A DNA stretch of 48,944 bases from an uncultured Coriobacteriaceae bacterium. GTDB lineage: Bacteria > Actinomycetota > Coriobacteriia > Coriobacteriales > Eggerthellaceae. The stretch is taken from NCBI GenBank assembly GCA_900539675.1, contig UQDJ01000009.1:1-48944 (forward strand). Direction: 5' to 3'. Position numbers and translations under genes: made by a program. Below are positions 23,792 through 32,317 of this stretch, in pieces (position 1 is the first letter of the stretch; each line of letters starts with the position of its first letter). The notes beneath the pieces were generated by a model. It was given only the letters and a program-made list of their open reading frames with translations. It had not been told where the DNA came from and searched no databases.

Positions 23792-25096
23792 ATGGATAAC
23801 AAGAAACAGACAACGGTTCTCATCGGCGTAAGTGGCTGTATTGCTGCCTATAAAGCGTGTGAGGTTCTTCGCGGACTACAGAAGCGCGACATTCGCGTTA
23901 AGGTAGTCATGACCGAACATGCAACTCATTTTATAGATCCACTCACGTTCCGTGCACTCACCCATGAGCCAGTTGCCATTGGACTCTTCGACGATCCACA
24001 AGACCCCATTCATCATATTTCGCTTGCACAGGAAGCTGACTTATTTCTGTTAGCCCCCTGCACAGCAAATGTTATGGCAAAAGCGGCACATGGCATTGCT
24101 GATGACTTACTAACCACCACTATTCTTGCCACGACAGCACCTATTATGGTATGCCCCGCCATGAATGTGCATATGTATGAAAATGCTGCCACGCAGGAAA
24201 ACATAGAAGTCTTACGCCGACGCGGTTTTGAATTCATCGAAGCTGATTCGGGTTATTTAGCATGTGGTGATATCGGTAAAGGACGCCTAGCTGAACCCGA
24301 ACATATTGTTGACGCCGTTATGACTAAGCTTGCAAGCATGGGCTTAGCACCTGACGCTGGAATTAGCATCAGCCCTGCAGCAAGCGATACAACATCGAAC
24401 ATGACGCCTTGTGCCGGTACCCCCACACACGATTTAGCGGGTAAGAAAGTCATGATAACGGCAGGCCCTACCTTAGAGCCTATCGATCCGGTGCGCCAGA
24501 TTACCAACCGTTCTTCTGGTAAATTCGGATATGCCATTGCCAAAGCCGCTCAGAAACGCGGAGCTGACGTTACCTTAATTTCTGGTCCGGTGTCACTTCC
24601 CGCACCAGAAGGCGTCAAGATGATCTATATTGAGACGGCTCGCGATTTGCTTGCCGCCAGCGAAAAAGTATTCCCCTCTACCGATATCGCCCTCTTCAGC
24701 GCAGCAGTAGCTGATATGCGTCCTGCAAGCCCTTCAGATCACAAGTTAAAAAAAGGCATTGATGACGCCTTATTGACTACTATTGAACTCGTGGAAAACC
24801 CCGACGTTTTGGCTACCATGGGTAAACAAAAGACAACCCAGACAGTAGTTGGTTTTGCCGCGGAAACTCATGATGTGGTGCACTACGCTCAACATAAACT
24901 GATCAAAAAGAATGCCGACATGATTGTTGCCAATGAAGTTGGCACAGATAAAACCTTCGGTAAAGATGATGATGAAATATGGCTGGTAACCCATGAAGGC
25001 ACTGACCATATAGAGCGCGCTCCTAAAAGCGAACTAGCAAACTTGGTGCTTTCCCGCGCCGCGCAACTTTTTGCTGCGAAATCTGAAAAGAAGTAA
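23792..25096 (+). CDS. coaBC: Bifunctional phosphopantothenoylcysteine decarboxylase / synthetase
   Basis: 434 residues. Makes 4'-phosphopantetheine in two steps of CoA synthesis. N-terminal CoaC flavoprotein: GVSGCIAAYKACEVLR, ADLFLLAPCTANVMAK, PAMNVHMYE (the PAMNxxM motif) and GYLACGDIGKGRL. C-terminal CoaB: MITAGPTLEPIDPVRQITN, RSSGKFGYAIA, AAVADMRP, KLKKG and IVANEVG. A linker of about 35 residues (PDAGISISPAASDTTS) is longer than usual. ATG at 23792 is preferred; AAGGAG ends 8 nt before it. A TTG directly upstream is also in frame. Monocistronic between two terminators. Confidence 0.96.
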   Translation: MDNKKQTTVLIGVSGCIAAYKACEVLRGLQKRDIRVKVVMTEHATHFIDPLTFRALTHEPVAIGLFDDPQDPIHHISLAQEADLFLLAPCTANVMAKAAHGIADDLLTTTILATTAPIMVCPAMNVHMYENAATQENIEVLRRRGFEFIEADSGYLACGDIGKGRLAEPEHIVDAVMTKLASMGLAPDAGISISPAASDTTSNMTPCAGTPTHDLAGKKVMITAGPTLEPIDPVRQITNRSSGKFGYAIAKAAQKRGADVTLISGPVSLPAPEGVKMIYIETARDLLAASEKVFPSTDIALFSAAVADMRPASPSDHKLKKGIDDALLTTIELVENPDVLATMGKQKTTQTVVGFAAETHDVVHYAQHKLIKKNADMIVANEVGTDKTFGKDDDEIWLVTHEGTDHIERAPKSELANLVLSRAAQLFAAKSEKK

Positions 25097-25148
25097 AAAT
25101 TCACTTCGTCACACTGTATGGTTAAATCTTGTTTCAAGCAGTACCCAG

Positions 25149-25183
25149 AGTGCCGCCGGATAAAACTACCCGGCGGCACTTTT
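25149..25183 (+). terminator. Terminator of coaBC
   Basis: AGTGCCGCCGG (25149-25159) pairs with CCGGCGGCACT (25170-25180), followed by TTT. A strong GC stem; the convergent AGCS gene ends 22 bp beyond. Confidence 0.88.
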
Positions 25184-25204
25184 GCTACACAACCTAATGC
25201 TCAG

Positions 25205-26749
25205 CTACTTGGCTTCTTCAATGGGTAGCGGCGTTTCGTCAACTTCATCAAGGTTGTTTTGCCATACATAATGTTTGGTTTCGTGAGCTATCAGTGCCGA
25301 AAGACCCAACACAGCAATCAGGTTAGGCACCGCCATAAGCGCGTTAGTAATATCGGAAATGTTCCAAACAAAGCCCGAAACGCCAATTGCACCCAAGAAA
25401 CAAACAACTAAAAACACTATCTGGTAGGGCTTGATGGCGTGCTTGCCAAATAAATACGTAATACAGCGGTTCCCATAATAAGACCAGCCAAGACTGGTGG
25501 AATAAGCGAAGAGTACCAACCCCACGCACAAAATAATTGAACCTACCACTGGAATACGATCGAATGCCATCGTAACCAATGCAGATGAATCAGCAAAACC
25601 ACCCGAAACATAGAGCTGCATTATTTCAGGATCAGCAAGAATTGAAGTAACCAAGGCTAATGCAGTCAAGGCACAAACAATAACCGTATCCCAAAAGGTA
25701 CCCGTCATAGAGATGAGCGCTTGACGAGCGGGATTTTTAGATACCGCAGCAGAAGCTACCAAAGGAGCAGAACCAAGGCCAGACTCATTTGAAAAGAGAC
25801 CGCGGGCACAACCAAATTGCAATGCCATAGTAACGGTAGTTCCCAAGGCTCCACCAAAAGCAGCACTGGGATTAAAAGCGCTCGTAACAATAAGTACAAC
25901 TGCATCCCATAAATAGGCACCATTAATAGTGATCAGCGCAAGACAGCTCACAATATAAAAGATTGTCATAAAGGGAATAAGCTTTTCGCATACTCGAGAA
26001 ATAATCTGAATACCACCCAAGATAACAACCGCAATAAGTACAGTGATAACGACCCCTACAATGATTTGAAGGGGGCTTGTTTCAAACAGACCAAATACTG
26101 AAATCTGGGTGGTTGCAAGCGAAGCATCTCCCGCAAGTGACACGATTGCACCAGACAGTGAATTAGTCTGCACTGCCGCGCCAATCCCAAAAGATGCAAT
26201 AGCAGCAAACAGAGCAAACAAAATGCCGAGGACTTTACCTAACGTCTTATGTTTGAAACCGCGCTGAAGCGCATACATAGCACCACCTAGCATGTTGCCA
26301 TTGTGGTCTTTAACACGATACTTCAGAGCTATTAATACTTCAGAATACTTAGTGGCAATACCGAATACTCCAGTTAGCCACATCCAAAACAAAGCACCAG
26401 GTCCACCGGCAATCAAAGCAGTGCCCACGCCAACAATATTGCCCGTACCAATGGTTGCTGCCAACGACGTTGTTAAAGCCTGAAAAGGGCTTACGTCACC
26501 CGCGCCCTTATCCCGCTTTAACATGAGCTTGATACCGGTAAACAGTTTTCGTTGAATACCGCGGGTGCGCAGCGTCATAAAGAGATGGGTTCCTAGCAAG
26601 AGAACGATCATAATAGGACCCCATACAAAACCATCAACAGCCGATATCACATCCTCAATCCATGAGACATCGCCCGTTCCAGCCGACGCAAGCCCTTCAC
26701 CCAAACCGATAAAGGGTTCGACAAAAAACTGAAATAGAAAATCTTCCAT
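25205..26749 (-). CDS. AGCS family sodium:alanine/glycine symporter
   Basis: 514 residues. Na+-coupled uptake of small neutral amino acids. Typical segments: VWGPIMIVLLLGTHLFMTLRT, FQALTTSLAATIGTGNIVGVGTAL (the conserved helix-3 unwound motif), GPGALFWMWLTGVFGIATKYSE, GGAMYALQRGF and ARGLFSNESGLGSAP. About 11 membrane helices. ATG at 26749 has GAGG about 6 nt upstream; an in-frame GTG at 26761 is less likely. A 7-bp dyad lies in the 5' region. Confidence 0.94.
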   Translation of the reverse strand: MEDFLFQFFVEPFIGLGEGLASAGTGDVSWIEDVISAVDGFVWGPIMIVLLLGTHLFMTLRTRGIQRKLFTGIKLMLKRDKGAGDVSPFQALTTSLAATIGTGNIVGVGTALIAGGPGALFWMWLTGVFGIATKYSEVLIALKYRVKDHNGNMLGGAMYALQRGFKHKTLGKVLGILFALFAAIASFGIGAAVQTNSLSGAIVSLAGDASLATTQISVFGLFETSPLQIIVGVVITVLIAVVILGGIQIISRVCEKLIPFMTIFYIVSCLALITINGAYLWDAVVLIVTSAFNPSAAFGGALGTTVTMALQFGCARGLFSNESGLGSAPLVASAAVSKNPARQALISMTGTFWDTVIVCALTALALVTSILADPEIMQLYVSGGFADSSALVTMAFDRIPVVGSIILCVGLVLFAYSTSLGWSYYGNRCITYLFGKHAIKPYQIVFLVVCFLGAIGVSGFVWNISDITNALMAVPNLIAVLGLSALIAHETKHYVWQNNLDEVDETPLPIEEAK

Positions 26750-26761
26750 GAGCCGCCTCAC

Positions 26762-27110
26762 TTTCTCACTGATGATGCTTTACCGGGGTAAAGTATGGTG
26801 AGTATTGTAAGAAGGCGATGTTTCCACTGTGCTACAACTGGCCTGATTAAAAGGTGAATAGTCGAAAACTTACTGTAAGCCAATCCATAAGAGAACCATT
26901 TCAATCTTCTACCCGTTTGATCACTTCTCTGCTAGACAGGGTACTGGAATATGTCTCAACAGATATCGGGCTAGAGATTAATTTACATGTGAATTTGAAT
27001 GATCTGAGCGAGACAAGGAATGCGCGGCGGTTATTGGCGAGATATTCAAGCAAGTAAAAACGGCTTAAATTTTAAGTGCACTCGAAGCGCCTAATTTAGG
27101 CAAAGAGAAA
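26762..27110. other. Intergenic region upstream of the AGCS gene
   Basis: About 350 bp. It holds the AGCS promoter region (TACAAT at 26818-26813 minus), a CTTTACC-GG-GGTAAAG dyad (26778-26793), and no gene I can support. Confidence 0.45.
26778..26793. promoter_or_regulatory. Dyad CTTTACC-GG-GGTAAAG in the AGCS 5' region
   Basis: Perfect 7-bp inverted repeat with a 2-bp centre, 29 bp before the AGCS start and 20 bp past a TACAAT -10-like box on the minus strand. Positioned as a repressor operator. Confidence 0.45.
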
Positions 27111-27144
27111 CAAAAAGCTCACAAGCGAAAACCACTTGTGAGCT
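27111..27144 (-). terminator. Terminator of tRNA-Pro
   Basis: AGCTCACAAG (27116-27125) pairs with CTTGTGAGCT (27135-27144); in the minus direction it runs into TTTTTG. Confidence 0.88.
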
Positions 27145-27156
27145 GGTGTTTTAGAA

Positions 27157-27233
<77 letters not shown>

Positions 27234-27354
27234 TATTCAGTTGCTGCTTAAAGCAGCTCAAATATAATACCGTATTTGAGCCGTATTGCAAGCAGAAATA
27301 ACCAGTTTGTTTACCGTCCTAAAAACTTGTCGTTTGACCTGCACCGCAGTACAA

Positions 27355-27834
27355 CTAAAAACCCAAATTCTCTATCCACTTACGAGCATCACGCTCATGC
27401 GCTCCACTGCCAAAACAACGCTCGCCAATAAACTGCGCACCTGGTGCCGATGGCGCTAATATCTTTTGAGTGCTTCCCATGCCGCTTCCGCCAGACGTCG
27501 CAAACAAGGCAATTTTTTTGCCACTCCAGTGGTAACCTTCTAAAAACGAATTGATGATAGTGGGCGCCTGATACCACCAGATAGGAAAACCAATCAATAT
27601 GGCGTCATACGAATCAAAGTTCTTGATCATATGAGCAATTTCAGGCCGCGAAGCAGGATCATTCATTTCCACACTGCTGCGACTGGTAGAGCTATGCCAG
27701 TTGAGGTCAGCTGCCGTATAAGGCTGCTTGGGCTGAATTTCAAACAAATCAGCCTTTGCTGCTTTAGCCAACTTTTGTGCTGTTGCCTTCGTGGTTCCTG
27801 TAGGAGAAAAATACGCTACCAATACCTTACTCAT
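27355..27834 (-). CDS. Flavodoxin
   Basis: 159 residues. FMN-binding electron carrier: phosphate loop YFSPTGTTKATAQKLA at the N-terminus, then FEIQPKQPYTAADLNW, YDAILIGFPIWWYQAPTIINSFLE (isoalloxazine-binding aromatic loop) and IALFATSGGSGMGST, as in the Flavodoxin_4 family. The homologous 31502-32212 protein has the same segments behind a lipoprotein signal. ATG at 27834 is chosen for the AAGGAT site 7 nt upstream rather than the in-frame start 9 nt earlier. It lies 35 bp after the AEC permease on the same strand, so probably one transcript. Confidence 0.92.
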   Translation of the reverse strand: MSKVLVAYFSPTGTTKATAQKLAKAAKADLFEIQPKQPYTAADLNWHSSTSRSSVEMNDPASRPEIAHMIKNFDSYDAILIGFPIWWYQAPTIINSFLEGYHWSGKKIALFATSGGSGMGSTQKILAPSAPGAQFIGERCFGSGAHERDARKWIENLGF

Positions 27835-27868
27835 TGCCGTCATCCTTTCCTGCTTTGACCATCTATCA

Positions 27869-28942
27869 CTAAACCATATGCATAAACACTTGCAACACGG
27901 GAATAATCACGAACGAAAGCACAGTACTGACCACTACCGCTTTCGCACAAAGGAGCGAATCGCGCTTATAAGTAATGCAGAACATCGGCGTCATGGAACC
28001 TACTGGCATCGCAAACATCACCACAAAAATTCCCACCAATAATGGATCGATATTCATATACGTCAGGACTACATACATAAGCATAGGGAAAAGTAGCTGA
28101 CGAATAACTACGTAGGGATACAGACGCCATTCGGAAACCACGTCGCGGATGCGCATGTGAGCCACAATTACGCCCACCAGCATCATAGCAACAGGGCCGG
28201 TAACCTGACCTAATAAGGTGCAGGGCTGTAAAATGATTGCAGGCAGATGCACTCCAGAAAATACAATCACCAAAGCAATAACCGCAGAAATGGTAAGCGG
28301 ACTGAGCACTGCGCGTACTACCTGGATGGCCATTTCTTTACCACTTGGTAGCTGCACCTCTAGACCCGCAGGGCTAACGGTTTTACCCGTGATTCCCGTC
28401 GTACGTACAGTCTCGTTGTCACTGCGAGACTTGGAGGGCCCACCAGATAAATTCGATGGAGTTGCCAAATAGTCATACTTATGACCCATCACCAAAATAG
28501 CAATGCCAATGCTGTACATAAACAGACCCATGGCCATAATGAACACGCTACAGAGCAAAACTGATCCATCGCCATAAATAGCCTGGCAAATTGGAATACC
28601 AATAAACCCCGTATTGGTAAACACGCTCATGAAATAATAGATAGAACGCTGATCTTTTCGAATTCGGAATGTCGTATTGAATATGAAACAAGAAAACAGC
28701 AAGATGAAAAACTGAACAATAGCCAGAATAAAGATGCCAATAACCTGAGCACCCACTTCAGACGAACTGACGTTACCCGTAGAAGCTAAAATCATGCAGG
28801 GCAAGGTGATGTTAAGCAGCACTGCTGTCATTTTAGTTTTTACATGATCATCCAAATAACCAAGTTTAGTAGCCCCATAGCCCACTACAGCAATAATCAA
28901 CAACACAGTCATCTGGAATACAGCAGCTGAAGCTTCACCCAT
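27869..28942 (-). CDS. AEC (auxin efflux carrier) family transporter
   Basis: 357 residues. Ten-helix permease of the BASS/AEC fold, usually exporting or exchanging organic acids; substrate unknown. N-terminal half has LLNITLPCMILAS (the conserved NxxLPC/P kink) and FFMSVFTNTGFIGIPICQAIYG; C-terminal half has LGQVTGPVAMMLVGVIVA and VFAMPVGSMTPMF. The central loop of about 45 residues (SNLSGGPSKSRSDNETVR) is cytosolic. ATG at 28942 with AAGGGT upstream is preferred to a GTG 3 nt earlier. A nested inverted repeat 60 bp upstream may be its operator. Confidence 0.9.
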   Translation of the reverse strand: MGEASAAVFQMTVLLIIAVVGYGATKLGYLDDHVKTKMTAVLLNITLPCMILASTGNVSSSEVGAQVIGIFILAIVQFFILLFSCFIFNTTFRIRKDQRSIYYFMSVFTNTGFIGIPICQAIYGDGSVLLCSVFIMAMGLFMYSIGIAILVMGHKYDYLATPSNLSGGPSKSRSDNETVRTTGITGKTVSPAGLEVQLPSGKEMAIQVVRAVLSPLTISAVIALVIVFSGVHLPAIILQPCTLLGQVTGPVAMMLVGVIVAHMRIRDVVSEWRLYPYVVIRQLLFPMLMYVVLTYMNIDPLLVGIFVVMFAMPVGSMTPMFCITYKRDSLLCAKAVVVSTVLSFVIIPVLQVFMHMV

Positions 28943-29143
28943 CACATACCCTTCACCATAGAACTTGAAGCTAGATCGATAGTATCTGCGCCAATACTCT
29001 AGGCATAATGCCTATATGTAATAGGTATCTATGCCCAGCTTGTATGCATTTCCTATCAGTTATCGATTGCCTACTAGGCTGCCGGTCTCATCAGGCCTTT
29101 CGTAATAACAGACAGAATTGATGCCCCACGCGCGGCGCACTCT
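28943..29143. other. Upstream region of the AEC gene
   Basis: About 200 bp with a nested dyad at 29002-29035 (listed separately). No gene seen; the rest up to 29310 is the ddh terminator and a tandem repeat. Confidence 0.5.
29002..29035. promoter_or_regulatory. Nested inverted repeat upstream of the AEC transporter
   Basis: GGCATA (29002-29007) pairs with TATGCC (29030-29035), and inside it GCCTAT (29010-29015) with ATAGG (29021-29025). The sequence reads as two overlapping dyads, about 60 bp before the AEC start. A regulator site is likely; it may also fold as RNA. Confidence 0.5.
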
Positions 29144-29146
29144 AAA

Positions 29147-29173
29147 AGAGCCGAAGGATTCACCTCCGGCTCT
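29147..29173 (-). terminator. Terminator of ddh (possibly bidirectional)
   Basis: AGAGCCGAAGG (29147-29157) pairs with CCTCCGGCTCT (29163-29173), flanked by AAAA on both sides, so TTTT follows the stem on the minus strand. Confidence 0.75.
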
Positions 29174-29228
29174 AAAACAGCTTCATGGTCTGCAACAGAC
29201 ACTTTTCGATCACTGGCCTGCAGAACCA

Positions 29229-29306
29229 AGCCTCAACACCAAGCCTTAGAGATTAGCCTCAACACCAAGCCTTAGAGCTTAGCCTCAACGCCATGCCTCA
29301 GCGCCA
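29229..29306. repeat. 26-bp tandem repeat after ddh
   Basis: Unit AGCCTCAACACCAAGCCTTAGAGATT: copies at 29229-29254 and 29255-29280 (one or two changes) and a diverged third from 29281. On the minus strand each unit starts CTCTAA, the same six bases as the ddh stop region (29311-29316), suggesting repeated duplication from the gene end. Confidence 0.8.
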
Positions 29307-29310
29307 ACCC

Positions 29311-30297
29311 TTAGAGCATATGAGCACGCAGTTCTTCGCCACTCTGAGCAGAAAGATATGCAGGAGCAATATCAAAGATAGTCTTGCAGCCGCTTTGACC
29401 TTCCTGGTTCATGCGATAGGCAGCACGTGCGCATGCAACCAAAACACTACCGGTGAATTCTGGATTGGAATCCAACTTCAAGGAGTATTCGATAACGTGC
29501 TTATGCTCACCTGTTACACCCGTTACACCCGTACGGAAAACCGAACCGCCGTGAGGGATGCCCTTGTGATCACGGTCGAGTTCTTCTTGCGTAATGAATG
29601 TTACCGTGGTGTCGTAATCAGCAAAGTAATTAGGCATTTCCACGATCGCCTTTTCGATGGCTGCTTTATCAGCACCCTCTTCAGCAACCACGTAGCATTC
29701 ACGCGTGTGTTTTTGGCGCGTAGTTAATTCGGGGTTTTCACCAGCACGCACAGCATTCAGAGCAGATTCAACCGGAACCGTGTACTGGCGAGCATCAACC
29801 ACCCCCGGAACACGACGGATAGCATCGGAATGACCCTGAGACACGCCGCGACCCCAGAACGTGTAATCATGACCCTCAGGCAAAATGCAGGTGCTGTACA
29901 AACGAGCAACCGAAAACATACCTGGATCCCATCCCACGGAAATAATGCCCACCTTGCCAGCTTTCTTAGCTGCTGCATCGACATGAGCGAAATGGGTTGG
30001 AATATTAGCATGTGTATCAAATGAATCAACAACGTTAAACAGTGCAGCAGCTTCGGGAGTCTGCTGTGGTAGATCTGTAGCACTTCCACCGCATAGAATC
30101 AAAACATCAACATCTTCAGTATGCTGAGCTAAATCGCTCGCAGCATATACTGACAGACCTTCCGTTAGCGGCTTTACCGATTCAGGATTGCGGCGGGTAA
30201 AAAGGGCAACTAATTTCATATCGTCATTCTGACGACAAGCAAGCTCTACACCCTTGCCCAAATTACCATAGCCTAAAATACCAATACGAATTGCCAC
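29311..30297 (-). CDS. ddh: meso-Diaminopimelate D-dehydrogenase
   Basis: NADP-dependent one-step synthesis of meso-DAP from tetrahydrodipicolinate, for lysine and peptidoglycan. 328 residues, as in Corynebacterium Ddh. Rossmann start IRIGILGYGNLGKGVELA; LILCGGSATDLPQQTPEAAALFNVVDSFDTH; SVGWDPGMFSVARLY; TFWGRGVSQGHSDAIRRV (substrate loop); HTRECYVVAEEGAD; and PHGGSVFRTG. All are family signatures. Start GTG at 30297 with AGGAGG 6 nt upstream. A 9-bp inverted repeat lies in the leader. Its presence fits meso-DAP cell wall. Confidence 0.95.
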   Translation of the reverse strand: MAIRIGILGYGNLGKGVELACRQNDDMKLVALFTRRNPESVKPLTEGLSVYAASDLAQHTEDVDVLILCGGSATDLPQQTPEAAALFNVVDSFDTHANIPTHFAHVDAAAKKAGKVGIISVGWDPGMFSVARLYSTCILPEGHDYTFWGRGVSQGHSDAIRRVPGVVDARQYTVPVESALNAVRAGENPELTTRQKHTRECYVVAEEGADKAAIEKAIVEMPNYFADYDTTVTFITQEELDRDHKGIPHGGSVFRTGVTGVTGEHKHVIEYSLKLDSNPEFTGSVLVACARAAYRMNQEGQSGCKTIFDIAPAYLSAQSGEELRAHML

Positions 30298-30340
30298 TAT
30301 ATCCTCCTAGGTAAGAATCTCAACATGCAAAACTTAACGA

Positions 30341-30372
30341 GTCCCATACAAAAACCGTGCCTGGTATGGGAC
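30341..30372 (-). promoter_or_regulatory. 9-bp inverted repeat in the ddh leader
   Basis: GTCCCATAC (30341-30349) and GTATGGGAC (30364-30372), perfect, 14-nt spacer, 44 bp before the ddh start. No T-run follows, so it looks like an operator or mRNA hairpin rather than a terminator. The rest of 30298-30568 shows no gene I can support. Confidence 0.5.
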
Positions 30373-30568
30373 AAACTTAAAACGGATTCATTGTACCAAG
30401 AGGTGTACGGCCTTTTGTGTTAATTCATTTGTTACAAGATATGCGACAGCAATCACACCTGATGACGTTTCTGATGTCGTTTCTGATGACACAGAAGATA
30501 AGGTTGATACGTGCTGTGGCAAGTCAGTTACACCTAAAACTGACTTGCTGACGCCCAGAAATATATGG

Positions 30569-31243
30569 CTACAAGCATCGACGCACCATACGGCGCTCGT
30601 AGATGTCAAATTCGGGCGAATGAAATTCGTCGATTACTTCGAAACCTAGATGTTCATACATTGACTGTAAGCGATCAGCAAAACAGTCTAAATAGCAGTT
30701 CAGTCCTTCTTTATCCGCATAGTCAAACATCGGATTCAGCAAACGGCGCAAGGCACCTTTACCCCGCTGTGATGGATCAGTTGCCCACGCATAGAAGTAA
30801 ATGTGATCGTTACCCTGCTCCATCTCAGCTGACCAGTCGAATACCGAAATAGGCTTCATCTTTTGGCGCTGAGCTTCCAGCAGCACCTCTTCTTTTGGTG
30901 TAATAAGCGCTTCAAACGCTGAAACAAAACCTTCAGGGTCGGCAACTTCTGTTGACAGCGAACGCACCGGCTTAAGCTCGCTATAACGAAACGCACCCGT
31001 TGCAGCAGAAAGATCCTCTAAGCAATACACCCCCTGATAAGGAGCATGTACCGATAAATCATCCAAGAATAAGGCATGCATGAGCTCACATTTTCGCTCG
31101 TAGGTTGCATCAATACTATCCAGAGCTGAAAGCCACGTGATAAACCAGTTTTCCTCCATGAAACTAGAACCCATCATTGTGGCAAGGCGCTTGAGTAATG
31201 CCGTTTGTCCTGGATCAACACATAGTAAACCTGGTATGTTCAA
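30569..31243 (-). CDS. GNAT-fold acetyltransferase
   Basis: 224 residues. The C-terminal half is an acetyl-CoA-dependent N-acetyltransferase fold: IYFYAWATDPSQRGKGALRRLLNPMFDYADKEG contains motif A with the Q/R-x-x-G-x-G/A pyrophosphate loop (QRGKGA), then NCYLDCFADRLQSMYEHLGFEVIDEF with the usual YxxxGF. The N-terminal half has no recognised motif. Substrate unknown. Start is TTG at 31243, with AAAGGAA 6 nt upstream; no ATG fits better. It diverges from the lipoprotein flavodoxin gene. Confidence 0.87.
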   Translation of the reverse strand: MNIPGLLCVDPGQTALLKRLATMMGSSFMEENWFITWLSALDSIDATYERKCELMHALFLDDLSVHAPYQGVYCLEDLSAATGAFRYSELKPVRSLSTEVADPEGFVSAFEALITPKEEVLLEAQRQKMKPISVFDWSAEMEQGNDHIYFYAWATDPSQRGKGALRRLLNPMFDYADKEGLNCYLDCFADRLQSMYEHLGFEVIDEFHSPEFDIYERRMVRRCL

Positions 31244-31501
31244 GGGACATTCCTTTCGCTTCCGTTAAATCCAGGGCATATTTTCTCATTTCCGGTTCTT
31301 GCCTACACCCGCTGCAACCTATTTATTTCATGCCACTATTTATTTACTGCAATTCTCATCATGGCGTATGCATTTAAAGCATTATCAACTATTCAAACTT
31401 TGCATTGCACATTTAGGCATCTACCTGGGTTTCTTACTTATAATTCAACTGTCTTACAGATATTTTCAAACAAAACTCCCCTCCCACCAGAAAGGAACGT
31501 A
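31244..31501. other. Divergent promoter region
   Basis: 258 bp between the GNAT and lipoprotein-flavodoxin genes, AT-rich. I see no clear promoter pair, repeat or RNA fold; an in-frame extension of the flavodoxin ORF through here has no ribosome site. Confidence 0.4.
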
Positions 31502-32212
31502 ATGGCTTTATTGAGTTTGCATGATCCTTCCTATAAAACTACCTCAGGTTCATCACTGCATAACCCTTATCGGTTTACCAAAACAAAAGCAATCTTATTA
31601 GTTGTTCTTGGTCTATCTTTTCTGTGCTTTGTGGGGCTTACCGGCTGCAGCAATGCTTCTAGCTCTACTGAATCAAGTTCTACCGATAACAACACTCAAC
31701 CGTCCGAAACCACATCTACAACTGACGCCAATACTCAAAACTCAACACTTATTGCCTATTTTTCTGCGACAGGTAATACCGAAAAAATTGCTGAAGATAT
31801 AGCCGCCATTACAGGCGGATCGCTCTACACCATTGTGCCGGAACAACCCTATACAAAAGACGATCTCAACTACAACAATGAAGGATGCCGCGCCAATAAA
31901 GAGCAAGCGGATAATTCGGCTCGCCCCAAAATAAAAGGTTCAGTAGACAACATAGAGCAATACCACACAATCTATCTGGGATATCCAATTTGGCAAGGAA
32001 TGGCCCCTCGCATTATTGAGACATTTCTTGAAAGCTACAATTTAGAAGGCACAACCATAATTCCGTTCTGCACATCCGGATCGAGCGATATCACAGCAAG
32101 TGAAGATGAACTCAAGGCCATTTCTCCAACGGCCCACTGGATTGATGGCAAGCGTTTTGAGACAAATGCAACACCTGATGACATTAGAGCCTGGATAGAA
32201 AGCCTGCACTAA
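31502..32212 (+). CDS. Lipoprotein flavodoxin
   Basis: 236 residues. Cytosolic N-terminus of 28 residues, then a lipoprotein signal (AILLVVLGLSFLCFVGLTGC; lipobox LTGC near residue 48), a Ser/Thr/Asn-rich linker, and a Flavodoxin_4 domain (YFSATGNTEKIAEDIA, IVPEQPYTKDDLNYN, YHTIYLGYPIWQGMAPRIIETFLE, IPFCTSGSSDI). It thus places FMN chemistry on the outer face of the membrane. ATG at 31502 with AAAGGAA 4 nt before is preferred to the 47-codon longer reading. It may take part in extracytoplasmic electron transfer with other surface redox proteins, but partners are not shown here. Confidence 0.9.
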   Translation: MALLSLHDPSYKTTSGSSLHNPYRFTKTKAILLVVLGLSFLCFVGLTGCSNASSSTESSSTDNNTQPSETTSTTDANTQNSTLIAYFSATGNTEKIAEDIAAITGGSLYTIVPEQPYTKDDLNYNNEGCRANKEQADNSARPKIKGSVDNIEQYHTIYLGYPIWQGMAPRIIETFLESYNLEGTTIIPFCTSGSSDITASEDELKAISPTAHWIDGKRFETNATPDDIRAWIESLH

Positions 32213-32317
32213 GTACTTAAAATGCCAGATCGTCAACTAACAGATTTTAAAACTAAACGATCTTGCTTGAAGAATCATCGCGTTACATCACACACCACAT
32301 ATCAGAAAGGATGAATC

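Noticed and set aside
26854..27057. 67-codon plus-strand frame between the AGCS gene and tRNA-Pro
   Set aside because: GTG start directly abuts AAAGG with no proper spacing, no recognisable domain, no neighbours in operon. Could be a remnant; evidence too thin.
30388..30609. 73-codon minus-strand frame overlapping the GNAT gene end
   Set aside because: Low-complexity Ser/Thr/Val composition, overlaps the GNAT gene by 41 bp, no ribosome site.
31361..31501. 47-codon N-terminal extension of the lipoprotein flavodoxin
   Set aside because: No ribosome site, and it would bury the signal peptide; ATG at 31502 has AAAGGAA.
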